A stretch of DNA of 64,000 nt from Owenia fusiformis (GCA_903813345.2 CAIIXF020000002.1:31428926-31492925); one strand, 5' to 3'. Counted from the first letter of the stretch, positions 1-13,400 are shown. Program-made: numbers and translations. The notes: generated by a model not told the origin, from the sequence alone.

Positions 1-91
1 TTCAGATTTGGCGTAACCGTAGTTTTATAACAGCGTACTGGTGTATGTTATTCAATTGCAGTTATTCCTCCCTACATGTATATATAATTAT

Positions 92-723
92 CCCAACGAA
101 CGAAGTTCGGTAGGGATATAGTGAAGCACTCCGTCCGTCCGTCTGTCCGTCCGTCCGTCCGGAAGATAACTCAAATATTAGTTTGAAAGATGTATATTGA
201 TTTTTTTTCAAGATGGCCGCCGCTTTAAAAATGACGGGACTTTTTCGCAAAAATCATTCTAAACCAAGGTAATTAATATTATTGTTTGAAATTGTGGTAG
301 TATATTTGCAACATCTACCTATTTCACATATATTCCGTGTTTGTCAGGGAAACAGACATTTTCGCTAATTTTTAGATCTTTCTGAAGTATAGCTTTATTA
401 TACTCAAATGAAAGGCAATTAAGAGTAGATTGCAAATATTGTATCTTTTTCTGATTCGAGCCTCGTAAAATTCAAAATGGCCGTCTAATGTACGATTTCG
501 CAATAATTTTTCGATCCCTTCAAAGTATGTAATACTCAAATTGAAGGAATTTTGAAGTAGATCACAATTATGGTATTATTTTTCAGATTTGTACGGTACC
601 TCAGAAAATTCAAAATGGCTGCTTTGCAGAAATTCGCAATTCTAAAATCTAAACTTTTCAATTTTAACCAAAGTAATGAGTAAAATTGATTGGAATTCGG
701 TAATTGATATTTTGTTCGTTGGG
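92..723. mobile_element. Non-autonomous TIR element with (CCGT)n tract
   Basis: The ends are inverted: CCCAACGAACGAA at 92-104 and TTTGTTCGTTGGG at 711-723. A CCGT microsatellite lies just inside the left end (about 128-161). Inside, a block ending in TTCAAAATGGC recurs with a period near 130 bp (about 395-485 and 530-620), so the core is partly tandem. No transposase is visible. After the right end follows TTTGCTACTCCGCGGAGT, and a diverged relative of that tail sits at about 10,255-10,330. Similar CCGTCCGT-bearing elements are common in molluscs; assignment to one of those families is inference. Confidence 0.6.
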
Positions 724-2129
724 ATTTGCTACTCCGCGGAGTTGCCGTTATCTAGTATTATATCATTATAATTTGTGGAGATATTAGCTTTCATTCGATA
801 AACAGCATGAATTAAAAATCATACTGCTGTACATTTTGTGCTTTTAATGTCTACAGTTATGTATTTTTCTATGAATGTAGTTTTTAGTGTGCTATGTTAA
901 AGTGAATTGTAATAAGACACCCCTGGATATCATTTTAGGCCAGCATTTTTGGAATTCAAGTTGAGAATTACACACTGTATTTGAACATTTTGTGTACAAT
1001 ATACAAATATTGATATTGAACGTTGTTATATTTATAGAGAGGTTATATCTTGGGAGGGATTGTATATTTGGTTTATGCAGAGGGATAATTTGATATATTC
1101 TCGATGGATAGAGAAAAGATAACATAAAGTCCAAAAGGATAAGCCCGATATATAATACCGACCTTGGGACCAGGAATGTAACAAAAATAAACTGACCATA
1201 ATTCTTATCGAAGTGCTCGGGACATGCACGTCGTGCAGTGGTCATGCACTGGTCACATGTCACAGTTTGCTAAATATATCTGTTTGGTGAATATATCTGC
1301 GTTGAAGGTAAACCTGGAATATAAAAGAACAGTTATATGTCTTTCACGCCCCTTGGTCCATTTCTATTTCCATTTCAGCAGGAATGGCTCGTGATTTTAA
1401 ATTCATCGTGTGGTTTTGAATTATACCCGTGGACGTTGGAACTGTGAGTTCATTAGACCGTATATATTATTTATAATTTACTATAATATTATAAACCATT
1501 TGAGAGGAAATTCATTTTCCGATACAATATTGGGTGTAATTCAATACAAATGGATTCATATTGACAACATCCAAAGGTACAACAGTGATATTTGGTAAAT
1601 TCAAAAATAGTGTCACAACTTCAAAATGGCTGGTTATCTGTGGTCCGGTAATGGAGAGTAATTTTGCAAGCTGGTCATCATAGAGTTTAATCACTCATAA
1701 AATGCTCATTAAACAGGTGATCATAGCATTTTGTATTATTTTTTAACAAAATATGATGAAATATGTATGACAATTATTTACATATTATAGCGTATTTATT
1801 TGTATTTTATTCAAATCATCTTTAAAAGGGTGGCATTTTTCAATTTTTACGTTTTTTCGTGAGACAATCACACGACACAGTGATTCATCTTTTGTGTCTA
1901 ATTGTATATATCTTTTTCATATTCTGTCAACGTTTCTTAAAAATATATTGAAAATTGAAAACTATTATTTTTGCATGGGTTTATTGAACGAGCTGGTGCG
2001 GCATAGACAAGTACGTGAACTTGTCAGAATGAACGTCTCAATGTGTGTTGGCTGCAAGATCCTGGAAAAATGACCTCCATGTCACAAAAGTCGGCATAAA
2101 GATCGTTTGACCAAATAATCTCGATAAAA
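724..2129. other. Intergenic stretch, no feature recognised
   Basis: AT-rich sequence with only short chance reading frames on both strands. I see no conserved domain, splice-bounded exon or inverted repeat. Confidence 0.5.
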
Positions 2130-2290
2130 AGCCTTCTTTAAATAATTGGAAAATAAATTCTTCAACCAATGGCACATACTTTGGTATCGCTGTAAAAGCG
2201 CATTTTCATCAATTCCCCGTATATCAGAAAGGGTAAAGGTCACAAAATAGATCCTTGTGGAAAGCCAGCATTAATGTACTTTTCACCACT
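2130..2290 (-). pseudogene. Relic of a non-LTR reverse transcriptase
   Basis: On the minus strand one frame reads AGFPQGSIL and, after a stop, PLPFLIYGEL. This matches the conserved GxPQGSxLGPLLF...IND block of LINE-type reverse transcriptases. Further on, FYSDTKVCAIG resembles the YADD-type region with the catalytic aspartates lost. Stops and frame changes are frequent, so it is dead. It is too short to assign to a LINE clade. Confidence 0.5.
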
Positions 2291-2506
2291 AGAATAACTT
2301 AATTGCTACAAAGGATTTATTCTGCTTATCTCTTAAAATTTGAGATACACAATGTTAAAAGAGACAGAATGCTTTGTTTCAAAATAAGGTTTTAGTTTTT
2401 GTTTATTGAATTCTTCAATTTTATTCATCAAATATTTTAATCTTACAGTAGAGCATCATTGAGAAAGGTTTAATCTGCGAATTGCATCTTGCCCGATACA
2501 CATGTT

Positions 2507-2964
2507 TTAGATATACCATATATTACACTTTCTAGAACTATAGACGCATCGCTCTGTTCGAGTCTGAATGGACCAGCCAACACAACCATTGGTGGATATT
2601 AAGTTTGTGTGATCCAACACCGTCGCCTTTTCAAATTTTGCCGTCGCAATAGCTACGTCACGTTTCCCTTGTATTTGAAATCGCTCTACCTTTAAGTCTG
2701 GAATAATGATACGGGGGATATCCCGTGGGCATATACACTTACGCGTTTGTGTACACGTTCTGGTGCCATCACATTTGCCAAGTGGGATAATATGGATAGC
2801 TGGGTCAATAATTCGTGGGATATCTGGGATATCTGGGCCAATAGGTCTTGGGGCAACTGGGATATTTGGGCCAATAATTCTTGGGCGGATAATTGGTACT
2901 CGATAGTCAACTTCTCCTTTACAAGCAGTGCAAATACTAGTAGACCAAGGTCCCCAATAACAGC
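2507..2964 (-). CDS. Terminal exon, TSP1-like with Ile/Pro-rich insert (gene A locus, orphan or alternative)
   Basis: The exon starts after an acceptor (TCATCTTAG) in phase 1 and runs 152 codons to a stop. It opens with CYWGPWSTSICTAC, the WxxW...C start of a thrombospondin type-1-like fold. An insert of about 40 residues rich in Ile, Pro and Arg follows (IGPDIPDIPRIIDP), then a Cys-rich part (GTRTCTQTRKCICP), a basic GKRDV site and a C-terminal NGCVGWSIQ...CVYSSRKC segment. It is a clear paralogue of the exon at 51,709-52,097, which ends gene B. Its phase fits the 3' ends of the gene A exons at 13.6 kb, but the fibrinogen exon at 7.06 kb lies between and carries its own stop. It is therefore either an alternative last exon of gene A or a stranded one. 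TTTATT at 2402-2407 and 2420-2425 (AATAAA on the minus strand) could serve as poly-A signals. Confidence 0.6.
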
Positions 2965-3010
2965 CTAAGATGAGCAAATGACAAACATTATAATACACAA
3001 TAAGTATGTT

Positions 3011-4034
3011 CGAGGGTTGTCCCAGAAGTAATGCACTATAATATGCTCTAACTATATCAATACTTGATATTTTTCATAAAATTTACAGGAAATATGTCTA
3101 GAGATATTTTGATCATTCTAGAAAGTTTCATTTCGATTGATGAGTATGTTGTTTTTATAGTAAAATCAAGTAGGGGGGTTTGGGTAGGGTAGGGCAGGTC
3201 GTTTTGTCACGTCAAAGGGGATGAAAAATTGAAAATATAAAATAATTAATTAACAAATACCATTTTGTGTAGCTATAAGAAGCATGCACAAAATACATTT
3301 TAAAATACTAAAGTACCAGGAGCACATCCTAGAGATTTAATGGATGTATATTGTACAGTGTCTCATTTCACATTTTCTCAAAGTATTGGCATTTCCATGT
3401 AATGCACTTTTGATGCCTTCAACCCCGTCCTGGTACGCTCGTAGCAATTTATTTCACCCTGACAAAGTGAGGTGTTTGGCCTCCCAGATTTTGGGTTGTC
3501 ATTCAGGGTCCAGTCATCATTTTTAAATCTCGATTGCCAACTTATAATATTTGCTGTATACTCCTTAATGCTTTCTTCAAAGGTTTGTGTGGCTGTGAGT
3601 CCAAGTGAATTATGAAATTTGGCGACATTCTTCTCAGATGTAGAATTGCAGCCATTTTTGCAATTTCTTGACTGTGACTGAATTTGAATTTGTGACAATT
3701 AAACTGTGGTATTATACCATGGCAATACCAAATGTCATTATTTGTGCTCGGTGAATATCCTACTGAATAAATTTCTCAATTCTCAAAGGAAGAAATATAG
3801 ATAGAATAACACTTTAGAGCTTTTCATGATTAGAAAAATTGCTACCTGCTCCGCCCATCCCTACCCCCGTGTTGCTATAGCAACCATTTTAATACTTAAC
3901 ATTGACATATGATGCTGAAACTTAAGAATATAATATATAACCCTTCAGTTGCAATATACACAAAATTTCTGCTGAATTGAAGAATATTAAAGAAAGTAAG
4001 AGCATATAGTACATTACTTCTGGGACAACCCTCG
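3011..4034 (-). mobile_element. Decayed mariner-type DNA transposon
   Basis: Inverted ends of about 37 bp begin CGAGGGTTGTCCCAGAAGTA, with one mismatch and a small gap between the arms (3011-3049 and 3998-4034). On the minus strand, around 3378-3698, a frame reads WQSRFKNDDW...NPKSGRPNTS. This is the second helix-turn-helix block typical of Tc1/mariner transposases (W-x-x-R-F-K ... P-x-S-G-R-P). The catalytic DDE part is not recognisable, so the copy is inactive. A flanking TA duplication is not clear. Confidence 0.7.
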
Positions 4035-4699
4035 TGTATATAAAAAACAAGGCACCCATGTTAGTACACACATAAATCGACAGTTGTGGAGACACTCAGT
4101 TAGAACAGTTTGAACTGATAACTATATTTACACGCCTAACCATCGACAACGTACAGTGACGAAATATACCGTCGTACACTTTAGATGTACGGTGTCACTA
4201 TTAACCGATTTGAAGCAAAGACTATGATGTAGATTTGATGTAATTATCTGAGCAATATATTCAGGATTTCAACATTGATTTCGTGTATTCGTTTGGGAAG
4301 ACATTTAACTTTCTAGTGACGTTAAATGATTTTCAAACAGTGCTCGATTGTTTCGTGGTTCATCTATGACCCATATAATTGGTCAGTTGGAAAATGTTGT
4401 TTTTTACACATTTACTTTGATCATTTCCTCGCCTGTCGTCTAAGAGTGCCGAATATTTTTATGAGAATATATTTCTCTAAACTACACAATTTAGGACGGG
4501 TGAAGATTAATAAATATTCAAGTATTTATTGTAATTTAGGAAAATGAAAAATGTGCGTTGTCAACTCCAATGTACGTTGTCCCTGTAATTGAAATTCATG
4601 AGATATAATATTAAACAATGAAATGATTTCATTTCAAAATGCAGTTAAGGTTTTTATGAGTAACAAGTGATCTTTAACGAACATGGTCAAGTATCCTTT

Positions 4700-5541
4700 G
4701 TACTATGGCATTATTTTTGCTTCTTTATTCATTAAATTCAAATATATTCGATATATGAAACATTTATATTCGCTAAATCATTTTTCCATTCGGTAAAAAC
4801 GTGTATATGTTTGTTACAGCAAATTAAGTTTTCAAAATAGCCAATCACTTAATACTATGTGCATTAAATTACATATTTCATTCGTTAAATTATATTTTTT
4901 TGCGTAAATTGTTATGGTATTCCTTAAGAGTAACACATTATATGCACAATATTGAATTTCTATTTGAACCCTACCGAAATAAGTTTGCCTATATTTACCA
5001 AATGGTTTATTTTTCTATGACATAGTTAGTGCATTTTACCGAAAGCTAATTTGCTATTTACCGAATGCAATAAAGTAGTATTCGATAACTTGCGTTGTTG
5101 TTCGATATTTTGTCACGTGACTTCGAGATTTGCAAAATGGCCGCGCAGCTATTCTACATCGTATAAATATATCACGTGACTGAAAGTCTCGTAAATTATC
5201 GAAAAATAACGAAATTTATCGAATGTGGCATTCGGTATTTACCGAATATAAATAATTTAAATACCGAATGTACAAATAATTAATTGAATTATACGTGCGT
5301 TAAGGAAAACAAATTGATTCGCTGCATCACACAAATACATGTATAAATATCAAATGTGAATGTCAATACAAAGAACAAGTGAAGTTATTTAGCGAATATA
5401 ATTTGTATAGATTATTGCATTTGATAAAATAAAAAAACATTCAATAGATTGGGTAAAGGTTTGGTAAATTGTTTGTTTTATTTGGTATTTATGGAATATT
5501 AATGTACCGAATAAAGAAGCAGTTTAAACACCATATTGTAC
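4700..5541. mobile_element. AT-rich element with inverted ends and many TACCGAAT motifs
   Basis: The ends are inverted: TGCTTCTTTATTC at 4718-4730 and GAATAAAGAAGCA at 5509-5521, with weaker similarity outward to GTAC at both sides. The interior contains many direct and inverted copies or near-copies of TACCGAAT/ATTCGGTA and CGAATA, for example around 4787, 5037, 5060, 5230-5270 and 5504. No coding capacity is seen. I infer a non-autonomous DNA transposon; the motif array may be an internal satellite. Confidence 0.45.
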
Positions 5542-6960
5542 AGATGATTTTAAAGATACGGTAAATGTGATTTTGACCTCTTTTGAGTGCTTTTTTCATT
5601 TTATGAAAGTATTGTTGTGGTGGTGGTCAATTTGTGGCTATTGCTCCCAAACCAAACCCCCATGCAGAGTCTCGGAATAGAATATGCTGAAGACTATATA
5701 TATCTAGATCTGCCATGGAGTTTGCTTGAAGCTCTTTATTTATTTGGCGTCTGTACCTTACGTTTTGCTAGTAACACTGATTGATAGATCTATACTAGCT
5801 CAGTTATCGAATACTACTTTTTAAAATGCCGTTCATGATATATCTGGAAAGTACTCAATAGTTTTTGACCCCCCGTCTGTTAGTGTTATGAAAATTACGT
5901 TGCCTTAACCCTAGAAGCCCTAAGGTAAAAAAAAGTTACACGAACATATTGGGTATATAATAAAAGGAGTTGTAATACATCTAATGTTATCTTTTTGCGA
6001 GGTATATACCCCCTCCCCACCATTGTTAAAGTTGTAAAAAGTGGAGGACGAATGCTTCACAAGGAAAATCAGGAAGGGAGCATGTATACTATGAAGGAAA
6101 TGCAGGTGCTTTTCAAGTCAATCTTTATAAATGGGTGCAAGTATTGTTTTATTATCAGGAATCGTGGGGAGATTGAGCATAAGAGATTGGAAAGATGTAA
6201 CGAGTGTAAAAAGAGATCATTCCCTTGTGATTTTATCCCACACATATATATTTTCATGACTTTAAAGTGTGTGTTGTCAATTTCTAGCTTTTTTATAATT
6301 TCAGCCTAAAGCACAGCGGTCCCTTACTTGGATAATTCAAAAAGGTACAACCCCATAATAAAGCATAGTACAGTAATTAATTAGTACATACTTGAGAGCC
6401 CATTGGAGATCTGAATGACACTCCAAAAACAATGTATACATTAATTTTTATCTGAGGTAAAAACTGACCGAGGGTTTTCACCAGAACCATGTTAATAGAA
6501 TTAATCTTTTATTGAAATTTTATTGAAAGATTCCATAGGGCTGGTTTAACAAGCAGTTCCTTTATTTTATGAAACTTACAAAGCAAAAATGATTGCAATG
6601 AAGCAGAATTCAACAACAAACAACAAACCATCAAAATTGTTTCCTCATTTTATAATATGATAACTTTTGTACATGATACAAAATGTCCTTATTGTAAACT
6701 AAATCATTGAAAGATGTAACCCTAGAAGCCATGGGGGGGAAATGCAGTTAGATCCCTAGTTTCGTATTCTGGTTGGGATTACATCATATTTTGATGATAT
6801 TGACCAGGACATTTTGTCATGTGTAAACTATACATGTTATTTTGAAGTGTCGAGATTTCATTCGTGATCAATCCTGCCTCACCAGTCTCAACTAATGCAG
6901 ATCTGTTCCAATGCACATGAAATGAATGCAGTGGGCTTTCGATTTTACAAGACTATTAAA
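5542..6960. other. Intergenic stretch, no feature recognised
   Basis: AT-rich. Short frames at 5587-5784 and 5995-6309 show no recognisable domain, composition signal or splice context. Nothing else stands out. Confidence 0.45.
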
Positions 6961-6977
6961 ACACTAACTTTGTTGAT

Positions 6978-6983
6978 TTTATT
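6978..6983 (-). promoter_or_regulatory. Candidate poly-A signal for the fibrinogen exon
   Basis: TTTATT on the plus strand is AATAAA on the transcribed strand, about 77 nt after the stop at 7060. Confidence 0.4.
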
Positions 6984-7059
6984 AACACTCTATTTTCTTA
7001 ATTAGAAGAATTAAAGAACGTGGTAATAATTCATTAGTGACAAGGTTTGATAAATAAAT

Positions 7060-7712
7060 TTAGATAATACGATATATCTTCATAGAAGCCTCTTTGAAGG
7101 AGTAGTTATGATTGTCTGGAGTACCAATGGTAGATCCCCAGTTATACCATACGATACACTTGTAACGTTCAGGACAAACAGGTCCTTTCACATAGACGCT
7201 AAGTAGATTAGATGAAAAGCAACCAGAATACCACCAAGCACCTTTGAGACCTAAAGCACAATTTAGAGTTTCATGTGAGTCATTATCAGAGTCATATGTT
7301 GAGAACTGTTGGCCATTATGCCATGTGAGGCTGTCCCCCATAGTCCCAGTAAAACCTCCAATGGCTAGACGATATTTGTCAGATCTGTCAATTTGAAAGA
7401 TCGAATACTCGGCAAACTTTGCTTCACTATATGGACCTGGCCACATTGCGAGGTCAACCCGCATTTTATAGTTTCCCTGCATCAATACACTTGCGAGGTT
7501 ATCAAGTCCGATAAAATGTTCCTTTGCTGCATACCCAAAGCCATGTTGATATTCAGTCCATGAACGGTAGAAGTCTTCCGTGCCGTCGAATCGTTTGAAG
7601 ATATACATCCAGCCCTGGTCGCAATAGGCACTGAATATTCGGCCCTCTTTTGTTTTTATGTTTCTTACACCAGTGAATGATGGATCAGAATTACAGTCCT
7701 CAACATATCGAT
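7060..7712 (-). CDS. Gene A exon 13: fibrinogen C-terminal (FReD) domain and stop
   Basis: A single exon of 217 codons including the stop, entered in phase 1 after the acceptor TTTTTATTGCAG. It encodes a whole fibrinogen-related domain: DCNSDPSFTG at the start, AYCDQGWMYIFKRFDG, the SWTEYQHGFG block, EHFIGLDNL, YRLAIGGFTGTMGDSL, a DSDND acidic loop as in the calcium site, then CALGLKGAWWYSGC and the C-terminal MKIYRI. FReD modules in molluscan FREPs, ficolins and tachylectin-like proteins bind sugars or acetyl groups; binding here is inference. Phase 1 matches the donor of the cysteine-rich exon at 13,586, so it can be the last exon of gene A. It could also be the 3' exon of a separate FReD gene whose upstream exons I cannot see. 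An AATAAA follows the stop. Confidence 0.85.
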
Positions 7713-7882
7713 CTGCAATAAAAACGACATTTAATTTTGGAATTTTCATTGAATCTGAATAAACTACATGTAGTTTCTTTGAATGTTCTCAGACATCGCA
7801 TTATGTAAAAACAAACTAAACGTTCTGCATACACAGGGGTGTATTCAGTATTTTGTGTTAGGGGCGGGAGGGGGCGTTTGAT

Positions 7883-8643
7883 AATAGGGAGGTTAAGATT
7901 AGCGTAAAAATATACGTGTACCTATCCCTATCCGTATGTTTGTTACGGATACGGTTGCGTATTGCAAAATGAGTTTAGATTAACGTAAAAGGTTACGAAA
8001 CCGTATGCTACAATTTATGATAAAATTGATAAAATTAACATCCTAATTATAGAATGAAAACCATGCGATGGCATATACCAGTACATGTCACCTCCAAGAA
8101 CTGTTATATACTCCAGAGAGAGAGTGTGGTGTAGCTACTGGAGTTGGGAGGGGGTGTTGCTTGTGAGCCCGCTAATGGGACTGTGACTTAGGGCGAAATG
8201 TTAAATTTCTAGCATGATCCAGCAATGAGAGTGACCAAATAGTAAAGTTAAACAATCAAAACCACCAGAAAATGGTCGATTTCATACATTTTCAATAAGC
8301 AAAACTGATGAAGAATGCGTAAATTCAACAATTTCATGCATCATCACATGGCATCCTTTATCGCATCAATGAATGTGTTCGACCACTTAATTTCTATGCA
8401 GGTCGAATGAATAATGTTTGGTTTTTACTATTTTAAAGTTTAATGGATGATATTTGATCTTGCAATGACATAATTTGTTGGATAAAAACATACGTTCTCT
8501 AATTACCTATCTTCGGCCATTTATAGGTAATTATATATCGTAAACCCTGTAACTTACCGCAAAATACCACTTAGTGTAATAACAAACTACGTATAGGTAT
8601 ACTAGGTAAATGGGTTATTTACGCTAATCTTAAACTCCCTATT
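7883..8643. mobile_element. Non-autonomous TIR element
   Basis: The left end AATAGGGAGGTTAAGATTAG (7883 onward) is matched in reverse by the right end CTAATCTTAAACTCCCTATT (to 8643), followed inward by a second shared block (TACGT...TTTGTTA). There is no coding sequence. A GC-rich segment with repeated GAGCGTAGCGAACGAGCG follows the right end. Confidence 0.55.
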
Positions 8644-10039
8644 CACTGTGAGCGAAGCGTGCCGCGTGAATGAGCGTAGCGAACGAGCGCGAGACTAGGC
8701 GGGTCTCGGAGTTCTTCCCCTCAAAAGATTTCTAAAATTGAACATCATTTGGTGCATTTTGACAAATTTCGGAGCATATGTCCAATTTCCGGGTTTGATT
8801 TCAGCATGTATGCTTAATTGACAGGGTTTACGAAAAAGACCGACCCCACCGACCACCGACCGGTCGGTGTTTTCCACTGGTAGCCTCAAAACAGGGTTTG
8901 AAGAAAATGTGTAAAAGACCGACCATATCATGTAAAAGACCGAACATATTTCGTCGCATGAGAATAACTTTGTACTATCTCACATTTTTACGGAACTGAG
9001 AAATCAAGGTTTGAAAGTTTAGAGGTCTGTATCTTACTTAGTATTGCTATGTGAAACTTGATTTTTTGTATGTCACCTGGTCTCACCCTAGAGATATCTT
9101 ATATGAAATATCATACCTTGAAACAATTTACAAGATCCTTTTTTAAAACTATGGAAATGGAGTTGATACAATTTCCCACCGGAATAACAGCTTATTTCTA
9201 ATTTCAAATTGTCATATCTGATATCAACTGTTTCAACCGATCAACTCTCTAAGAATTGGTCATGTGACTTGCAAAACTTGGAGTTATAACAATCTTATAT
9301 TAAAACAAAGTATGCCAATATGCATGTTATTGTATCTAGAATGAAAAATAATGTTTTGCTTTGTAAAAAAACCTTCAAAAACCAAAGAATATTATTTAAT
9401 AAAATAAAGAAAATTCAATTTATAAAACTTTAAAATCAATTTCTCAAATAAGTACAATTATTTCTTAATTTTGGAATCTCAGGACACCCTTCAGAAAGAA
9501 TTTATTGCCTTTGAAACTAAGGCAGAAGTATAATGCATTGAAACCAATGATGCCAATACGGTCCCCCACATATTTTCCTCGGTATAAACCCTGTAGCCTA
9601 AACCTCCCAGCACATTACAATGTAGCCCCTAAGGGCCGGTCCGCTGGTCATTATCAGGTTATTTTTGATACAGACCAGTTGATTTTTTCACTGGGTATAG
9701 GAGAATAACATTGCAACTGGTCCGTAATTCCATTTTGACCAGCAGGTTTCAGATCCTTAGGGCCTAAGACATAACCAATTTTTATAACATACCTATGATG
9801 ATGTTTAGTGCAAAGTGTACACAAGACAGCGGGCCAATATAAGTTTTGAAAAGCCCGCGCCCGCTAACTTTCTGATTGGTCAAGGCGCTGACGTCATAGC
9901 CAATCAATCGAAGATAAAACTGTGCGAGCAATTTTTCTAAACTCATTTCAATCATTTTCAATCCATTTGTTTGTCAATTCTATAAGAAAACGGTACTCTC
10001 TGACCAGTCTACATCATCATAGGTATGTTATAAATCGTT

Positions 10040-10150
10040 TATGTCACTATCGTGGCACATATGCCCTCGGTTCTCAGAGATCAATGTCCCTCCCAAGGTC
10101 GGGCCATATATCACTGAGACCTCGGGCATATATGCCACGATAGTGACATA
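10040..10150. repeat. Hairpin-forming inverted repeat
   Basis: TATGTCACTATCGTGGCACA at the left is matched by the reverse complement at 10,112-10,150 through the CCTCGG core. Arms are about 38 bp around a loop of about 35 bp. Confidence 0.7.
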
Positions 10151-10775
10151 ACCTCTAATTATTACATGCACATGGAAGAAATTTGAAAATAGAAAAATAA
10201 TTTCTAATTCATTTTAGATTAATGAAAGTGATGAAACCTCGATTTAGGTAATCACATTTTGTTCATTGGGATGCAGCTATCATTATCCATTCATTTTCTG
10301 TTGTTTGCTACTCTGTGGAGTACAATTGGGAATTGAAGCAATTGTAGAAGTGGAGACTAAGAGTGGCTCTTTGTAAAGAAATTGAACCAATTTGTTACTT
10401 TTCCAAAATAAAGTAGATGATCTAAAAACAATGATCCCAAAAATGCAAAAGAAAAACAAATCTGAAAAACATACTAGTAATAAAATAACTAAAAAGATCC
10501 CAGATGTTCAGTGAAAAGCGCAAAGTAAATCATAGATGAAGAGAAAATAGAATAAGTGTTTTAAGGGACTATACTTACATAAAGATAACTCCTTATTGAT
10601 ATAGTGTATGGTCAGTAAAAGTTAAGGCTAGTTTAAATAGATTTAGCTTTTTTCCACAAACTATAAAACATCATTTTGAAAGAGATTTCAATAGTATACA
10701 GACAGTGATTGCCTTTAAGCAATGTAGTGCAAAATATGACAATTACTATTTGTTTTGATTACTATATCTAGTATA

Positions 10776-11886
10776 CGAGGGGTGATCCAAAAGTCTTGGA
10801 CGCCCTGCTCTAATTTTGTTGGTTTTTGATAAAATTACTTTAAACTTTCCAATAAAAAAGACCAACAACCTAACTACTTTGTGTATCAATTTCATGGTGA
10901 AATGATATATTTTATGTAGTTTTCTCGATAGTTATTAATAAAGTGACCCTGCCACCCGGAACGGCATTCGCACATGGCAACTTTCAGCCTTGAATGTTGC
11001 CGCTATTTGACTTGTTTTGCAAGTCTTGACCACTATCTTTCCTTAAATTTTGAATGTTAAACCATGTTAGTTTACTTCCTTTGTTACTAGGCAACCAATT
11101 AATTGTGTTTTAATCATAATGTCACATATGGCAATGGCCGTATATGTCAAGCTCTAAGAAAATGACATCAGACATTCAACTCTCATTCTGGTGTCATTTT
11201 TGCTCCAAGATGGCTGCTGAAATGCAGAAGATGAAAAAAATCAAAGTGGAACAAAGAATACTACAATATAGTTTCACTATTATTGACATTCAGCTGCTAC
11301 CATATGCACAATACAGTATCGATATGGCTCCCTGTGATTTTCTTCCTTTTCTCCAAGTTGAAAGGAGGGTTGAAAGAAAATGTTTGGTACTCATTGGATG
11401 AGGTTTCGAGTAGCACTCCAGCAGAATTTATATCACATCGGCAATGGCCATTTCATAAATGTCTTTCATTCATTGGTAAAGCGGTATGAAAAATGTGTTC
11501 AAATTCGTGGAAAATATGTTGAAAAGTAGAATTAATATGTGAATATGATGATAGCAGATGACACTCAGACTCAAAATCGGAAATGCTCTCATATCATGAC
11601 TGGTGTTAGGTTGTGCACCTGCACCTAAAGTATTTGCCATATTATAACAGTTGTGACGTGATTTGCTATATTTAAATACCGTTCCGGGTGGCAGGGACCC
11701 GGTATCAAAAAATATTTAGAAAAGTAGCTAAACTATATTAGTTTCTGTATATTTCTTATACACTGTGTATTTCTTATACACAAAGTTGTTAAGATGTTGA
11801 TCTTTATTATCTGAAAGTTTCATGTAATTATATTAGAAAATAGCAAAGTTAGAGCGAGGCGTCCAAGACTTTTGGATCACCCCTCG
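10776..11886 (+). mobile_element. Decayed Tc1/mariner element with TA duplication
   Basis: Inverted ends start CGAGGGGTGATCCAAAAGTC and are flanked by TA at 10,774-10,775 and 11,887-11,888. Plus-strand frames at 11,144-11,489 keep pieces of the transposase C-terminal catalytic region: LPYAQYSIDMAPCDFLPF in one frame and FSKLKGGLKENVWYSLDEV in another. This corresponds to the PPYSPDLAPSDF...LK block of mariner enzymes, broken by a frameshift. A second inverted pair (CCTGCCACCCGGAACGG) lies inside at about 10,947 and 11,680, so one element may be nested in another. Confidence 0.75.
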
Positions 11887-12489
11887 TATAACCTATTATT
11901 ATGTACTCTATTTGAAGAAACAAATAAGTAGTCTTTCATTTTCAACATTTAATGATGACAGCTTCGTATATGCATTTTTATTGCATTTGGCCATTCAAAC
12001 CCCTATAAGACCTGGTAGCAGGGAAGATAAAGGGCACTTTTGACTGCTCACATGATCTAATTAACTGGTCATTTGTACTTTTCATCTTCCCTGGTAGCAA
12101 GGATTTGGGTTTTCGAGGAAATTAGTAATTCTATTTCATATCATGTGGCCATGAATAATCCAATGAGCATCCATAATATATACAAAGAGTAATTGAGGGC
12201 ATATAATTTGAATATGCATGGGATTACACATACTGTATCATTTTATTTTTTGATCTACTTGTAATAGTTCTAAAACTAAAACATGAAAGGCCAGGCATGC
12301 AAACTGGCATGGTATTGTGTTACAAAACATTATTTCATTCTAGATACAATAACATGCATATTGGCATAATTCGTTTTAATATAAGATTGTTATAACTCCA
12401 AGTTTTGCAAGTCACATGACCAATTCTTAGAGAGTTGATTGGTTGAAACAGTTGATATCAGATATGACAATTTGAAATTAGAAATTAGC

Positions 12490-13400
12490 TGTTTGTCTGG
12501 AGATGGTACAATTTCACACTGAATTCTAGCTTAATGAGAGGGAATTGAGATGGGGCATGTATCTGAGATGAAAGCCTGTGTTTCAAATAGTAAAATTCCA
12601 TGTCTATCTCAATTTTTTTGAAAATGGCAGTTAGTACAAAGTTATTCTCACGCGACGATTTGTAGCCTGAAAATATTAATGATTTGATTTTGAATGTCAA
12701 TCGTTGGGACTAGGCAACGGTTTTTACCGATTTTGTACCTTGCAACGAATGGCAAGCAAACAAATTGGGCATGACCGTCTCCTCTCGATTAATTGTCCTG
12801 CCTTAGGTCCTAACCTATCATTAACCAACCTATCGTTTCTACGGGAATCTATCCTAATTTTTTACTGAAATTTAACAATTTCGAAACAAAAATGATTTGT
12901 TATCGTCATAGCCTACTGAATACTGAACACGATATTACACGCGTTCTCTTATCTGGATTAAAAGTGAATTACCATTTCAGTACACCATTAGAAAGCTTTT
13001 TTTGTCATATCAAATGTAGTTTTTACCAGTTGACGTTTAACAACTGAGAAATCAAACATAACGTTACGACGTCAACATCGACGATGTTTGTGTGTTTTTG
13101 TTATTGCGTTTCATATGAATGAACTTAATGCAATGTTACGTGCGTTTTTTTCCAAAGTGACTAACCAGGATGAAATTGGTCTTCTAACAACTGAAACATC
13201 ACTTAAAAATATGACATTACACACCACGACGATGTAACGTTTTCATCGTGATTTGAAATGATTAATTATACGTTTTTAAATCACGACCTAGTAAAGATAC
13301 TATAGTCATTGGATTCCCAGTTTTAGTTTTACTTCTAATTTTGCATTTTTTCATCTTTATGTAAAAGACCGTCAGCCGACGGTCGGTGGTCGGCGGTCGT
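12490..13400. other. Right-arm extra sequence of the inverted repeat, nothing recognised
   Basis: Besides the arm blocks, this stretch shows only short frames. I find no domain, RNA gene or element end in it. Confidence 0.4.

Noticed and set aside
2692-2968. Frames overlapping the 2.5-kb exon on both strands
   Set aside because: Their repetitive look comes from the Ile/Pro repeat of the real exon read in other frames.
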